A stretch of 64,000 bases of DNA from Agrypnia vestita (taxonomy: Eukaryota; Arthropoda; Insecta; Trichoptera; Phryganeidae), in assembly GCA_016648135.1 (NCBI GenBank), contig JADDOH010000496.1, forward strand, positions 275,159 through 339,158, written 5' to 3'. Position 1 is the first letter of the stretch. Each line of letters starts with the position of its first letter. Below the pieces are notes generated by a model, which made no database searches, was not told the origin of the DNA, and was given only the letters and a program-made list of their open reading frames with translations. This document shows positions 1-10,709 of the stretch, in pieces. Made by a program: the position numbers and the translations under genes.

Positions 1-1490
1 CATATCAATTTAGAGACGTGACAGGTTTATTTTCACTTTTGAGGTCTCACTGACTTTTTACTGTGAAAACAATAATTTTTAGAATTTTAAATAAAATTCT
101 TGCAAGGTAATTTTATAATAAATATTTTGTTTAAGGCCGGCGCCAACTAAGAGGATGATCCGCCGCGCCTTTTCCATCGCATCAAATCGTCAAAGCAAAT
201 GGATCGATCGATCATCCGCGTAGTGTGTTTGATAAGCGCATATTATTTGATAAGCCTTATAGAACACCTGAGATATTATCTCACCTGTCTTCTCTACCTT
301 GATAGTAACACAAACACGGTGTAAGACATCTTTCTCGTGACCCACTTCTGAGTTACAATCCTGGCTGATTGGCGCTCCGAGGTATTTTATTGAGCCGCTT
401 GTGTAATGTAAAATGTGTAAATTGTATTCATTTTGTAATTATAATGACTCGGCGGCACGATTTTATTGTAAATTATAATGTTATAATCAAATCGATCGAA
501 TACATTCCACGGACAGATATGAGATGGGCATTCTCTTTCAATATGATTTACTAAACAACTCGCGCAAGAAACATTATGATACTAAATCCAACTATTAATT
601 ATTTAAATTAACTAACAATTAATGTGACTTCCTCAATGTAATCTATACATAATACAATAATTCAATGTCCTCGACATGACTGAATTGATTTCGCGCCATG
701 TACCTGCTCCAAGTACTATTCCCGTTATCTGATTCACGTAAATGTGTCTTCCAGGCTCGGGAGTCAATTCGGTCTCGCGAATATATTCCACTGTTCAATG
801 CATACATATAAATTTAATTTTTTTGATTGAGACAGTGGTAAAATTGATAAAGATATTTAAGCAGTTTTTATTTTGTCTAACTGTAATAGCCAATTTCATG
901 TATTTATAAATATTTTTTCATATAAGCTTGATGAATCATTGTAAATTAACCCTTTAACATCAGGGCATTAACCAATAAATCAAAATTTAAACTATAATAC
1001 AAAACGGGTGTCTTTTGTAAAGCTTTCTTCTCTGTACCTTAACTTAAAGAAAGCTTACTAAAGAAAACTGTCCGATTACATTGAAGTAATTTGTCTTTTA
1101 CTCGAAATAAATCCATTAGGTGGATGTGTTACGTTTTTGTATTTTTCACGCCAAGGTTTTGATTTGAAGAAGGATAATTGGCAATTTTAAACAATTACTT
1201 TTATGAAAAACTATGGTGGAACAGCTCAGCCAAGATATTTTCAAATTCAATTTTTCAGAAAAGTTTGATCGAATTCTAATTACTGAAAACTATGGGGATT
1301 GTTGTGTCCAAAAAATCCGTAATAATCCATTTATATTTCAGGCATAAGTGTACGCGTGTACAAAATGCTTAATATTTTTAATTTGTATTAAAATACTTTT
1401 TTTAATAACTTACGAAACCTGAAATTTTATTTATTAAATTTAAATTAAGATTAAATAGGTAGTACTGAGTTTTAAACCACCTACTACTTT
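1..1490. other. AT-rich non-coding stretch with one small GC-rich patch
   Basis: No gene, RNA gene or recognisable transposon was seen. The only compositional change is a GC-rich patch at about 131-260, with GCCGGCGCC and a repeated GATCGATC run. The short open frame at 369-554 has no recognisable domain and no supporting splice or start context, so it is treated as chance. Confidence 0.5.
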
Positions 1491-1496
1491 ATGTTC

Positions 1497-1535
1497 GTAA
1501 ACTAGTTTCGGTTGGTCTCAACCTTCATCAGGACA
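1497..1535 (-). repeat. CTGATGA-stem-GAAAC repeat motif (hammerhead-like core), copy 1
   Basis: Read on the minus strand, CTGATGA (1525-1531) is followed by one A, a perfect 5-bp stem GGTTG/CAACC closed by the loop AGAC, then GAAAC (1505-1509). The order resembles a hammerhead ribozyme core (CUGANGA, stem II, GAAA), but the usual G-C pair at the base of stem II is replaced by an unpaired A, and I could not place a cleavage site or stem III. Related copies lie at about 5117, 21033, 21325 and 44350. It is probably the 3' end of a dispersed retroelement. Confidence 0.5.
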
Positions 1536-1539
1536 AATA

Positions 1540-1645
1540 GGTATAATATAGACTATTCTAGTCAAGCTAGAAGAATTTGGCGTTCTATTCTCTCTGCCTA
1601 CCCCTGAGGAGAAACGGCGTGATGGTTAGTTTGTTAAAATCTAGA
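1540..1645 (+). mobile_element. 3' tail of a non-LTR retrotransposon (RTE-like family A)
   Basis: The CTGCCTACCCCTGAGGAGAA region followed by ACGGCGTGATGGTTAGTTTG matches the 3' ends of the longer family A copies at 10.7, 28.1 and 48.8 kb, which carry the same TAGGCAGAG / AACGGCGTG words and a GTTA-type tail. Only the last ~100 bp is present, so this is a severely 5'-truncated insertion on the plus strand. Confidence 0.6.
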
Positions 1646-1870
1646 AAACCATTGGCATAAACGTCACGACCCCCCTTCTCCAGTTTTAAACCTACAGCTC
1701 GACTAGTGAGTCATATTATCGCCCGCTTTCAGCTATCACCGAATATTGACCGCCACCTTCGGAACTTCGTCGGCTCTGAGTAACCCACATGTGATCAAAT
1801 ATTTGGATCGCTAATTCATCGACTTTAAACTCACTCATTTCATAATTCAAGAAAAGATGTCGTCGACAGG
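1640..1870 (+). other. Candidate first exon with start codon and splice donor (speculative)
   Basis: A moderately GC-rich segment ends in AAAAGATGTCGTCGACAG followed by GTAAGT. This is an ATG at 1858 with A at -3 and four complete codons (Met-Ser-Ser-Thr) before a perfect consensus donor AG|GTAAGT. Such a short initiating exon is common in insect developmental genes with long introns. No TATA box or initiator was recognised upstream, and no matching downstream exon was identified. ATG plus donor combinations also arise by chance, so confidence is low. If real, the gene runs to the right and much of the window would be its first intron. Confidence 0.22.
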
Positions 1871-2113
1871 TAAGTCGAGCTTCCTATGCCCTCGTGTTTC
1901 ATCATATACAGTCCTCGCTCCGTCCCATTTACCCTCCATATAACAATTTATCCATGAATCATCCTTCATTCCCATTAATCGTCATCCCCATTTTCGGCTA
2001 GAACCCGGCGACTTGCGTTTTCAATCATAAATAAAGTTCAAAGGCAGTTATTTACAGTTGCTTAACTTGAAGTCCATGGTTTTCGATTGGTCACAAATAA
2101 TATAGTACCTAAA

Positions 2114-2160
2114 TACTAGCTATGCCCGCGCGGCTTCACACGTGTAGATTTTTAGTACAC
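2114..2160 (-). mobile_element. Helitron 3' end (CCCGCGCGGCTTC type)
   Basis: The sequence ACTAGCTATGCCCGCGCGGC, read on the minus strand, is GC-rich palindromic DNA followed by a short spacer and CTAG|T, the usual 3' terminus of lepidopteran Helitrons. It closely matches the 3' end of the two-ended element at 41017-41437 but lies in the opposite orientation. The heat-shock-element array begins within ~20 bases to the right and may belong to the same element. The other (5' TC) end was not found. Confidence 0.6.
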
Positions 2161-2176
2161 TGTTTGGATCCTTATA

Positions 2177-2342
2177 GAACTTTCGCGAACCTTCTAGAAC
2201 ATTCTCCTTCCAGAATTTTCAAGAAATTTATCGAATGTACAGGAACCTTCTAGACACACCGACACATTCCGCCACTCAGTTTAGAACCTTACAGAACTTT
2301 CGGAAATTTTCTAGAATCTTCTCCTTCCAGAACTTTCTAGAG
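2177..2342. promoter_or_regulatory. Dense heat-shock element (HSE) array
   Basis: GAA and TTC triplets alternate with exact 5-base spacing. Six perfect units occupy 2177-2204 (GAA-TTC-GAA-TTC-GAA-TTC), four more 2208-2225, then after a partial duplication eight positions (six perfect) 2284-2321 and four (one imperfect) 2325-2342. Heat-shock factor binds as a trimer to three such units, so several trimers could bind here. The array consists of two related ~110-bp halves that share TTCTAGAA and CTCCTTCCAGAA words. It sits directly beside a Helitron 3' end. No TATA box or heat-shock gene is adjacent, so any promoter role is unproven. Confidence 0.7.
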
Positions 2343-2690
2343 CAGGAAAGGAACTCTCTGGACTCACCGACACAGTCGGCGCGTCTTTTGAAACAATCTG
2401 AAGCATTTGCGGCCTTCCCATAACAAAACAATATTCTAGAAAGCACATTTTGCCACCCCCACCAAACTCGCATATTTTCGATGTGACACCAAGGGCTGTC
2501 CACCACCATAACCACCGGTGGGTGGTTGTGACTGAATGTGGAGAAAACTTGGCGGGTAGGGAAACACGGGTTTCTTTTTATTTATACATATATTGATATA
2601 TGTAACATAACTACATATATGTAACATAACTTCATAAAATATTTCAGAATAGTACGTTGGAAAATAGCTCAATCTTGTTTCTGCCGCCTA
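2343..2690. other. Unannotated stretch
   Basis: No recognised element. A short inverted repeat (CCACC...GGTGG) lies near 2500-2530, and a duplicated ACATATATGTAACATAA word near 2595-2632. The open frames on both strands here have no recognisable domain. Confidence 0.4.
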
Positions 2691-2905
2691 AATGTCGACA
2701 CTTCACTTTCATAGAGCAGTTCTGTGCCGGCCCATTTGGGCGCGCGGATGCATTCAAATGTGATCTCGAGTGCATCATCAGCTGCAATGGCGCACTTGCA
2801 GGAGCGCTCGTGCCGCTGGCTGCTAGATAAGGAACTGCGCACTCAGAAATGCATTCCGAGTGCATCCAGCGGGAAGTGAGGGGAAGGGGCGGCATTACCG
2901 GCTTC
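2690..2905. other. GC-rich block with repeated GAGTGCATC words
   Basis: A ~210-bp GC-rich block containing GAGTGCATC twice (near 2769 and 2858) and several ATGCATT/ATTTGCAT-like words. No protein similarity was recognised in any frame. It is a candidate conserved non-coding element, or an old repeat. Alignment to related genomes would decide. Confidence 0.3.
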
Positions 2906-2989
2906 GTGTACTACATGCTAAACCGAGAAATATTTCCTTTAGCATCAACATAGGTTTAATTGGGACAGGTTTCTTCAAAAATCCTCACA

Positions 2990-3100
2990 TGGCTGGCGGC
3001 CCTCGTAGTCCAGTGGGCACGAAACTGCTTTCTCATACCGATGTTTCGGGTTCGAATCCCGGTGAGTTGACACATTTGTGTGATTTTCTTTATTCTGAGT
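2990..3100 (+). mobile_element. tRNA-derived SINE-like sequence
   Basis: An A-box-like word (TAGTCCAGTGG, 3006-3016) and a perfect B box (GGTTCGAATCC, 3049-3059) have tRNA-like spacing, so this is an internal RNA polymerase III promoter. The flanks do not form an acceptor stem and no CCA-side pairing is visible, so it is read as a tRNA-derived SINE head, not a functional tRNA gene. The downstream body is AT-rich and has no clear poly(A) boundary. Confidence 0.55.
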
Positions 3101-3500
3101 TTTTAGGTTATTTTTTAGTGTTTCTGTGATGTGTTTTACTGCAGTAATTATGCCACATAACTATTGTAGCGGCGTTAATAATTATTTTTAAAAAAAACTT
3201 ATTTAATATCTAAAGCATGTTGCCTTCATACTTCGTTCATAACCATGAGAGCTTATTTTTTAAATGACTGGTTTCGAAAACTAATGATGAACGAAATCTA
3301 AACATAAAATAAGTATCTTATGTTAACGAAATCAATTTATCTACGATAATTTTCATATTCAAATTAAATTTCATTTCAATTCAAAAATTCACGATCGACA
3401 ATGTTCCTCAATTGAGAAAAACGTATTATTTATTCTGATTTTATTTAAAATCTCAATATACTTATTTACTACATTTAAAGACCACCAAAACAAATAGACA
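3100..3500. other. AT-rich unannotated stretch
   Basis: Nothing recognisable beyond low-complexity A/T runs. Confidence 0.4.
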
Positions 3501-3560
3501 CTAGCTGTAACCCGTCAAAAATGACGGTACTTTGACATATCGGCTCCTAAGGAATAGGTT
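3501..3560 (-). mobile_element. Helitron 3' end (CCCGTCA hairpin type)
   Basis: On the minus strand, the hairpin CCGTCA-TTTT-TGACGG is followed by GTTACAG and CTAG|T, matching Helitron 3' architecture (short hairpin ~10 bases before CTRR). Sister ends lie at 31973 and 54105, and the related CCCGTGA type at 25087 and 42351. The rest of the element to the right fades into A-rich DNA and its 5' end is not visible. Confidence 0.6.
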
Positions 3561-3939
3561 TTTATTTATTTTATTTAAAAAAAACGTGAAAAAAATCAAT
3601 TTCAAAAAAAAAAATTATGTTTTTGAAAAATAAAAGTAAAAAAAAAATAAAGTCCATGTAAAAAAATCTTAAATTAAAACACATTTTCTATATTAATACG
3701 AGTGTCCATCCGTAAAATATGTCAAATTTTGCTATTTATTTTAAGAAAAAGTACAATGTTCTTGTCAAAAGTTGCGCGAAAATATATAAAATATTTAAAA
3801 ATAAATAAAAATAGCCAGCTTTATGAACTCGAAAAATCGCTAAAAATACATCGATAACATTTCCACATATTTATTAAAGCATATTTTTAAAATACTGACG
3901 CAATAAACCATTATCTCATATTTCTAGATGCGTACAATT

Positions 3940-4460
3940 TACAAGTGTGGACGTGTTCCAGGAAAAAGTCGGTCAACAATCTGTTGAGCGTCTCACAACA
4001 AGCCACAATTCTCCCGGACGTGTGACGCAAAACGCGACATGATTCTGACACGCATTAAAAATTTATTTTATTTTCAATCCCGCCTCGTTCGACATGGATA
4101 AACGTGCGAACAAAACAATTTCCATCCCGCCCGCGCCGTCTTCCCGCCGAAATCCGCTTAAATTTTTCATAACATCACGTTTCCATATTGTTTTTCGAAA
4201 TCGCTGCAGCTCGTTGCGCGGGAGGGAGACGCCGCGAGTGTGGCGGCGCATCCCAAGTAGGGTTAAGCCGGAGGGTATGAATAAAACAAATTGGAAAACA
4301 ATTCGTGATCACCGACTCTGCGTGTATTTATCCCGCGACCCCCGTGTCGCGAAGGCTCATTGTTGTCTGAAATGCGCGAAAGTTTGTTTTAAGGAAACGG
4401 GTTCAGAAAAGATCACGAGCGATTGTATCGCATTATATTTATTTATGTAAACGCGCAGAG
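3940..4460. other. GC-rich block, candidate conserved non-coding element
   Basis: About 500 bp of raised GC in an AT-rich setting, with CpG-rich words such as CCCGCGACCCCCGTGTCGCG. Open frames on both strands (4094-4450 plus, 4063-4251 minus) overlap one another and have no recognisable domain, as expected where stop codons are rare. ATAACATCACG and GAATAAAAC words resemble homeodomain-type sites. No repeat family was recognised. Confidence 0.35.
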
Positions 4461-5105
4461 GCCCTGTGCAATTTTGTTAAAATTTATGTTACACCTTTTT
4501 GACGAAATATAAACATGCGTTATTTTTTCTTACTATAAACATGTTTTACAAAACTAATTTGATTTAGTTTAATTTATTTATATTTATATTTTAGACACTT
4601 TGAAAAAGAGCAATAATGAATTTCTCTGGCAGCAAACGTTAAAAAAATTGATGTAAAAGTTTAAAAAAATAACAAAGTGGCGGTGTTAACTTTATGTAAA
4701 ACTATTTTAAATAATAATTATGAAAGTTAAATACTAGATGTTTTGGAAACGTTTCCTTCTTCAAGTGAAAGTAGACTAAAGTGTGTGGGAGTGTGCGTCT
4801 GATATATGGGTTTCGGGACCAGTGGAAATAGAGGGGATATCTAGAAGGTGGGAGAAAGGAAAAATTTTAAACGAGAGTGGAGTGGTTAAATTTTGGACCT
4901 ATTTCTTTAATTTCCTGTGGAATTCTTGATATGTTATTATATGATTATATATGACATTGTGATTGAGTATGTAAAAATATTTTAAATTCCCTGATTATTC
5001 TTGATTAAGTTTTTTTTCAATTGATTCAGCAACATTGTAGATTGACATTTTTTTTAAATATTGATTATATTATTTGTTTATATCTACTTCTTTTATATGA
5101 CTAAT
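4460..5105. other. AT-rich stretch with a dispersed repeat shared with 36.9 kb
   Basis: The region around 4745-4800 (GTTTCCTTCTTCAAGTGA, then AGACTAAAGTGTG) resembles 36935-36985 (GTTTCCTTCTTTAGGTGA, AGACTGAAGTGTG), so both are pieces of one dispersed repeat. Nothing else was recognised. Confidence 0.4.
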
Positions 5106-5111
5106 TCCACC

Positions 5112-5145
5112 AACATGTTTCAGAAAAACCTTTCCATCGTCAGGG
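5112..5145 (-). repeat. CTGANGA-stem-GAAAC repeat motif, copy 2
   Basis: Minus-strand CTGACGA (5137-5143), a weak stem (GAAA/TTTC, loop of four) and GAAAC (5117-5121). It has the same order of parts as the copies at 1497 and 44350 but different stem sequence. Confidence 0.4.
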
Positions 5146-5149
5146 TGTT

Positions 5150-6950
5150 GTATAACTTATATTATAGTATATAATACTTATTGTATAGGTAATTTTTATT
5201 TAATTAAGTGCCACAATCCTGGTAAATGAATAAATAAATAATAATATTTTAACCGATGACACACTATCCGTTATTTGAGATTAGAATGTGATTGCATGTA
5301 CTTTTAGCAACTGATTTTTCGCAGTTTGGCAAGCAACTATCGGTATTAGACAATAGTTATAACTTAGTTACTAATCATCGATACAATCAGATATACATCC
5401 CGAATAACTGTACCGAAAATAACCGGTTTAAATAACGGTTTGACGATCACAAAATTCTTGGCGTGAGTCTCCCAATAGCTTTAATTTATTTTTTAAGGAA
5501 TATTTTTTCGATAGGTATACATTTTTTGTGTATCTATCAAACTTATTTGTTTTGAGTATCATCTAGCTGTGTGTCTAAATTCATAATAAAATGTTTTTCT
5601 TTTAAAAATTATAATATAGTTGTGCGCATTTTTATTGTATGTGGTGCACGCCCCTGGCATGTAAAATTGAAATCAAAATCAAAAAGTAAATAATAGTCTT
5701 CCATGCCAGAAAATTATTCATGAATTACCTGCACTGATTAATGACTTTTTTATTTTGCAGTCATTTGGAGCCCAACACGATGAAGAATGTAATATTATGG
5801 CCTTATACGAAACATTCTCGTCACATAAAGAAATAAAACGCCACGTTATTATTGAAGAAATTATTGCATTTAATCTGGCACGACATTTTGTAATTTATTC
5901 GAAGCATTGTTATATTCGCTGAATAAAGCTTGGCATGTATTTTATTGTCACGCTATTAAAATGAGTGCATTGTTATTTTGATATCCATATTTAAAATCTT
6001 TATACAATCTTCTATCAATAATTTAAAATAAAAATCATGTTCATTATAAGATGTAATACCTGAATAGGAATAGTGATGCTGCATGGTTGGCATTACATTT
6101 TGAAATAAATAATTTGTCTTCTTTGTATGGCTGGGTACCTACCTACAAATTAAATTTGCTTGGTTGTTGTTATCTATATTTTTTATGTATATGTATATGA
6201 AACATTGCATTTCTTCTAAATATGCTATCTAATTTCGAGGCTCTAAATTCTTTGTAGAGTCAGTTGTATTTGATATTCTGTAGGTGTCTTTTGACCCTAT
6301 TATTGATTGTACAAATGCATACTACAAATTCTTTAGAATATTTCACGATTGTATATTCCTTTCTACCCTCTATCCTGCACATTCAGCTGCCTTCTCCAAT
6401 CTTTATCATGCTAAGGGTTCGGTAATCTGGGTAACTTCTCACATTTTGGCTCGAGGCCTCTATTCTAACACACTTTAGTCCAACTGTTATCATGTATGAC
6501 CTAGCTTCATATTTTATTTTGTTCCTTTTTCGAATGAATTAATTTATTAACTATGGTCAATTCCATAGTTCGCGGGGCAAGCTTGAACTTAGTTGAAGAT
6601 TCTTGACAATATTAAAGTACCTACTTAATAAATATGTAAACAAAATAGTAAAACAGTGCAATATATTGAATAAATAATGAAATAACTGTATGTGCTTAAG
6701 GAACGAATTAATATCAAAATGATATAATAGATAACAATGGACATATTCGATTTCAAATCTACCTAGCACTTTGTGAAAGAAATAATTACGCTACGCTCAC
6801 TTTATTCACCGCTTCACGTTCAAATAAGACTCATTAAATTTGACCATCGCACTACGTATATACTTCAAATGTATTATTTTTACTATAAACACAATTTATA
6901 TTTGAAAGGCTTTTTGAAATGAACACGTCCACAGTGCTCGAATCAAGATT
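5150..6950. other. AT-rich gene-free stretch
   Basis: No coding, RNA or transposon signal recognised on either strand. The open frame at 6284-6478 has no domain and no codon pattern unlike its surroundings. Confidence 0.4.
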
Positions 6951-6954
6951 AACT

Positions 6955-7330
6955 AAAACAGAAACCTTAATTAAAACATTGCTTTACATAATGCACGTCT
7001 CCTTTGTTCCCGGCCTGAAATCCCACAAAGGACAAAAGTACGAACCGTAATAACTCGGCGGCGAACATGCAAAGGAATGTATAAAGTCGTCCATTTTTTC
7101 ATATTATTAACAACCCAATTCTGTATTTCCCCCGCGACACATAACTCTCCGCCTTGCCTTATCGCAAGTCCGCGGTTAAGCAGGGTTAAATTTATTGGCC
7201 GCAATAATTAACTCGTTATTTTTCTGGAGAGGGGTAGAAAGGGGAGGGTTGATGAAACGCTTTCTAGGGAAATATCATAATTTGCCTAATGCTTCCAGAA
7301 TAGGCGGGATATCTACTTTTTGTTATTTTA
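6955..7330. other. GC-rich block, candidate conserved non-coding element
   Basis: A block of mixed composition with GGCCGCAATAATTAACTCG (near 7197), CCCGCGACAC and CTCCGCCTTGCC. The GCAATAA-type word recurs in other GC-rich blocks of this window (11.75, 15.89, 57.43 kb) and resembles Caudal/Abd-B-class homeodomain sites. No frame shows recognisable protein similarity. Confidence 0.33.
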
Positions 7331-7704
7331 TATTCGTGACCCGTATCTCTCCGTGTGAGGTATTTTTAACATGTCGTTATTACATGCCATGCTATTGTAA
7401 TTGATGCGGACGTTCGTGTCTGTTTTGTACCTACTAGGGTGGAGTAAACACTTGATGGAAGAAATATGTGAAGCTGGTTATGTTAATGAAATTTTAAATA
7501 TTAAATTTAATATTTCAGATACTGAAGCAAGGAGGCAGTATCATTTCATCTGTTGGTATTCATATTTATATTCCAGGAACCTGGAACTGTTTAGGGTCTT
7601 TCTGCGGGTGTGCATCTCCAGGTTGGAGATCTTCAGGGATTCCATCAGCTAGTCGGACCTTAATGGATAAGTGCTTTCGCTGTTCCTGGATTGTATTTGC
7701 CGGC

Positions 7705-8474
7705 CGTGGCACTATGGAAAATCGAGGCCTGTTTCGGATCAAAAGTTAATAACTCTTTTATTCCTAAATTTATGTGTATAAAATTTTGCACACATATGAA
7801 GTAGTCTATAAAAAGTCTATTTTATTTTTAATATTTTTTTATTTTGATACAATTTAATGTATAAAAAATAATCATGACAAAATTAAAAATTGCTTAAACT
7901 ATTATTTATAATAATGACAATTTTACTTATATCGTGTTCTAAAACTTATAATAATATTTTATTTTATACCTAAAAAATTTAAAATCAATAAAGAAAATAT
8001 AGAAAAACATGAAATGTAAAGTGCTTACCCACTTAGATGTCCATGACAAGTCTGTTCACTATATCACTTTGAAAGTTAATTTCTTGTTAAGCTTTGTAGC
8101 AAAAGATATAAGTATTATACATTCCTGAACATCTCATTTTTAAAGAATTTTAGAACAACTAAAATGTTTTTAATTTTATGTTAAAATTTACGTTTAAATG
8201 ACTAGACAGTAAAATCAGGGAAAAAAATGTTTTTAGTTCATCGAGACATTTAGCAGTTACCTACGTCTTTCCACGCTTTACATTTAATGTTAATTTATAG
8301 TCTAGATATTCATAAGAAATATTTATAAAAATTAGTTGCAAATATTTGCTAATTCCAAAGTTATTTTCATCATTATTATATCAAAATATAAATGTGTTAT
8401 TAAAAATTATTTCATTATTTTTGTGTAATTTGATTTTTGATCCGAAACAGACCTCGGTTTTCCATGGTACGTGG
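7705..8474. mobile_element. Non-autonomous Transib-like DNA transposon, 760 bp
   Basis: The element spans 7710-8469 and is flanked on both sides by the same 5-bp GC-rich target duplication, CGTGG (7705-7709 and 8470-8474). Inverted termini of ~35 bp match at about 31 positions: the left begins CACTATGGAAAATCGAGG and the right, reversed, TACCATGGAAAACCGAGG. Transib elements are known for 5-bp GC-rich duplications and CACWATG ends related to the RAG recombination-signal heptamer, and the left end fits exactly. The interior is AT-rich with no transposase frame, so it would need a transposase in trans. The right terminal C is mutated to T, which should weaken mobility. Confidence 0.72.
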
Positions 8475-10700
8475 TGCGTGCGCATAAGTCATGTTTTTCT
8501 TTTTATGTTATCCCCCTTTTTATCCCGAAGGTACAGCTCTCTTCCAGTCCCCTTGGTTGCCCCAGTCTGTTTTGCTTCTCGTCATGAATTATATATTTGT
8601 TTAATTTTTTTCATTCCCTATTTATCAGATTTTTTTGTATTTATAAAAATGTCCTCAGGTTTTCATGGCCGTTCAGAATCTTCTGCGTGTAGTTTTTTGA
8701 GATATTCTGCCGTGTATATTCGACTTTTGTGACCGAAGTTGCGGATCCCATTGAAAGATGCATCATCAGGGCTGAAGTTTTGTGCTATTTCTAATAACAT
8801 ATAAAGATTACAGTTTGGTTGGTTCAAAGATTCCTGAGAAATTTCAAGAGTAATGACAGGTTTTTTTCATTTATTTCAGAAACACTTAAGGCGATCGTCT
8901 AGCAGAATGAGCAAATTTCACCATTTTTTCTCATATCTTCTCTTGCGTTTTGTTTTATATTTTTGTATGAAAATATCTCATTTTAAAATTTATTCATCAG
9001 GTTACATATATTTTAAATACGAATATCTTATTGAAATGTCACAAACTAAATTATATAATTTATTAATAAATTACCAAACCTTCGATGTTTTAAAAATGTA
9101 GAAAATTGCTCGACTTTATGGGCCTTTTATGACTGAACGGCGTGTTGAGATGTCTTTTTTATTCAATAATACTATAAAATAAATGATTATCTGAAATTTA
9201 TTACAAGTATAGAAAAATCTGTTAGTTTGTTTACATGCAATTTATGTAATTTTTTTTTTGTAATGGGTATACCATACTCATATAGTTTTCTATAACGTGT
9301 TTATTCTGAGCATACAAAAACAATTTACCACTTTCCCGAACATATAAAACATTATACCGTTAAGACTTCTCCACAAAATACCACAAATGCCACTAAATTA
9401 TTTCCCGCTGAAAGCTTACATGAAAATCGTGACAGCTACTGCCATCTATGAGCGCGGTCAGCAATTATTTTACCGGTCTACAAAAAGTTGGTCGGCTTCA
9501 ATTTAAAATGTCCGACCTATTGTCAAAAGGGTGGGAACATTTCACTAGCTTTGTATATTTTAATTACAAAAATGAATTGTTTAGTTTTCGGTCTCGTGTG
9601 TTACATATACTTACGTATGTGGATACATTATTTTAAACACAAGAGAGTTAATTCAAAAAATGTATTTCACAGGAGCCTATTTTGATTAACTAACATGTGT
9701 GATTACTCATTAAACGTATTAAAATAACTTATTTATATACAAATATTATTTGTTTGTTTTTCAAGTTTTTGAATGAAACACTAACCTTTTCAGTCATATA
9801 GGTAGGTAATCAACAAAATGTAATAATTTTTTATCTTTCTTTAGAAAAAATTAATAAAGACGTACCTATTTAATAATATAAATTCTAGACAGTGTTGTAT
9901 ACATTTTCAACATTTGACTTGTATTTATAATTATAGATATAAGTCAAACATCTATTTATAACTATTGATGTTAAAAACATTGTCGAATCATAATTACGGC
10001 AGAAATCTAAAGACTATTGAAGTCTAGCTCAATTATACTACGTGCATAAAGACACTTTACACGATAATATAATATATAAAAAAGCAAAATAATAATAAAA
10101 AAAATTAAAAACATACCTTAGATGCTCAAAGATGAGTCAAAAGACCACAGATTTCACTAAAAATATTAAAAATTACCTCGTAGAACGAGAATAAAAGATC
10201 TTGAATAACAATGCCAACACTTTAATTTTCTAAAAAATTCAATGTGATATTTAAACCATTTTTAATTTTAAAAATATAAAAGCTAGGATAGGATGGTTAT
10301 GAAAATTATTTTTTATTTTGTATTTTTTTTATTAATTTTTTTTTTAATTTGAATTTTAAATATCCTCAAGATTCTTAATTAATAAATTAAGAAAGAATTT
10401 AAATAGCAGCATGGTGAATAGAATTAAAACAGGATCGCTTAGGTAATTTGGTGTTAAGCGAATTCATGAAGAGAGTAGGTATTATAAAAAAATATATTTG
10501 TCGCAAGTGTTGACAGTGTCATAAATAGTGGGCATCCGCGGAAAACATGGTATGACCAGTGACCAGGTTAACCGGATATTGGAAGATGTCTCAGTTAGAT
10601 CCTCAACAATCGACGAGCGTGCATTCCGCGATGTATCGATATGGATGAAGTGAAAGTTATCTGTCAGGATAGAAGAGTGCGGCGTTCCATGTGCCATGGT
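8475..10700. other. AT-rich gene-free stretch with a degraded repeat motif
   Basis: A degraded CTGATGATG-type repeat (reversed, 8740-8775, with GGATCC inside) resembles the repeat at 21.32 kb. Open frames at 8346-8732, 8853-9101 and 9448-9685 have no recognised domain and are dominated by A/T-driven residues. No other feature was supported. Confidence 0.4.
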
Positions 10701-10709
10701 AAGATAGTT

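Noticed and set aside
4094..4450. 118-codon plus-strand open frame
   Set aside because: It lies in a GC-rich block, overlaps an equally open minus frame, has no known domain and no splice or start support.
5560..5585. miR-9-like word ATCATCTAGCTGTGTG
   Set aside because: The seed region TCTTTGG of miR-9 is absent and no hairpin partner was seen.
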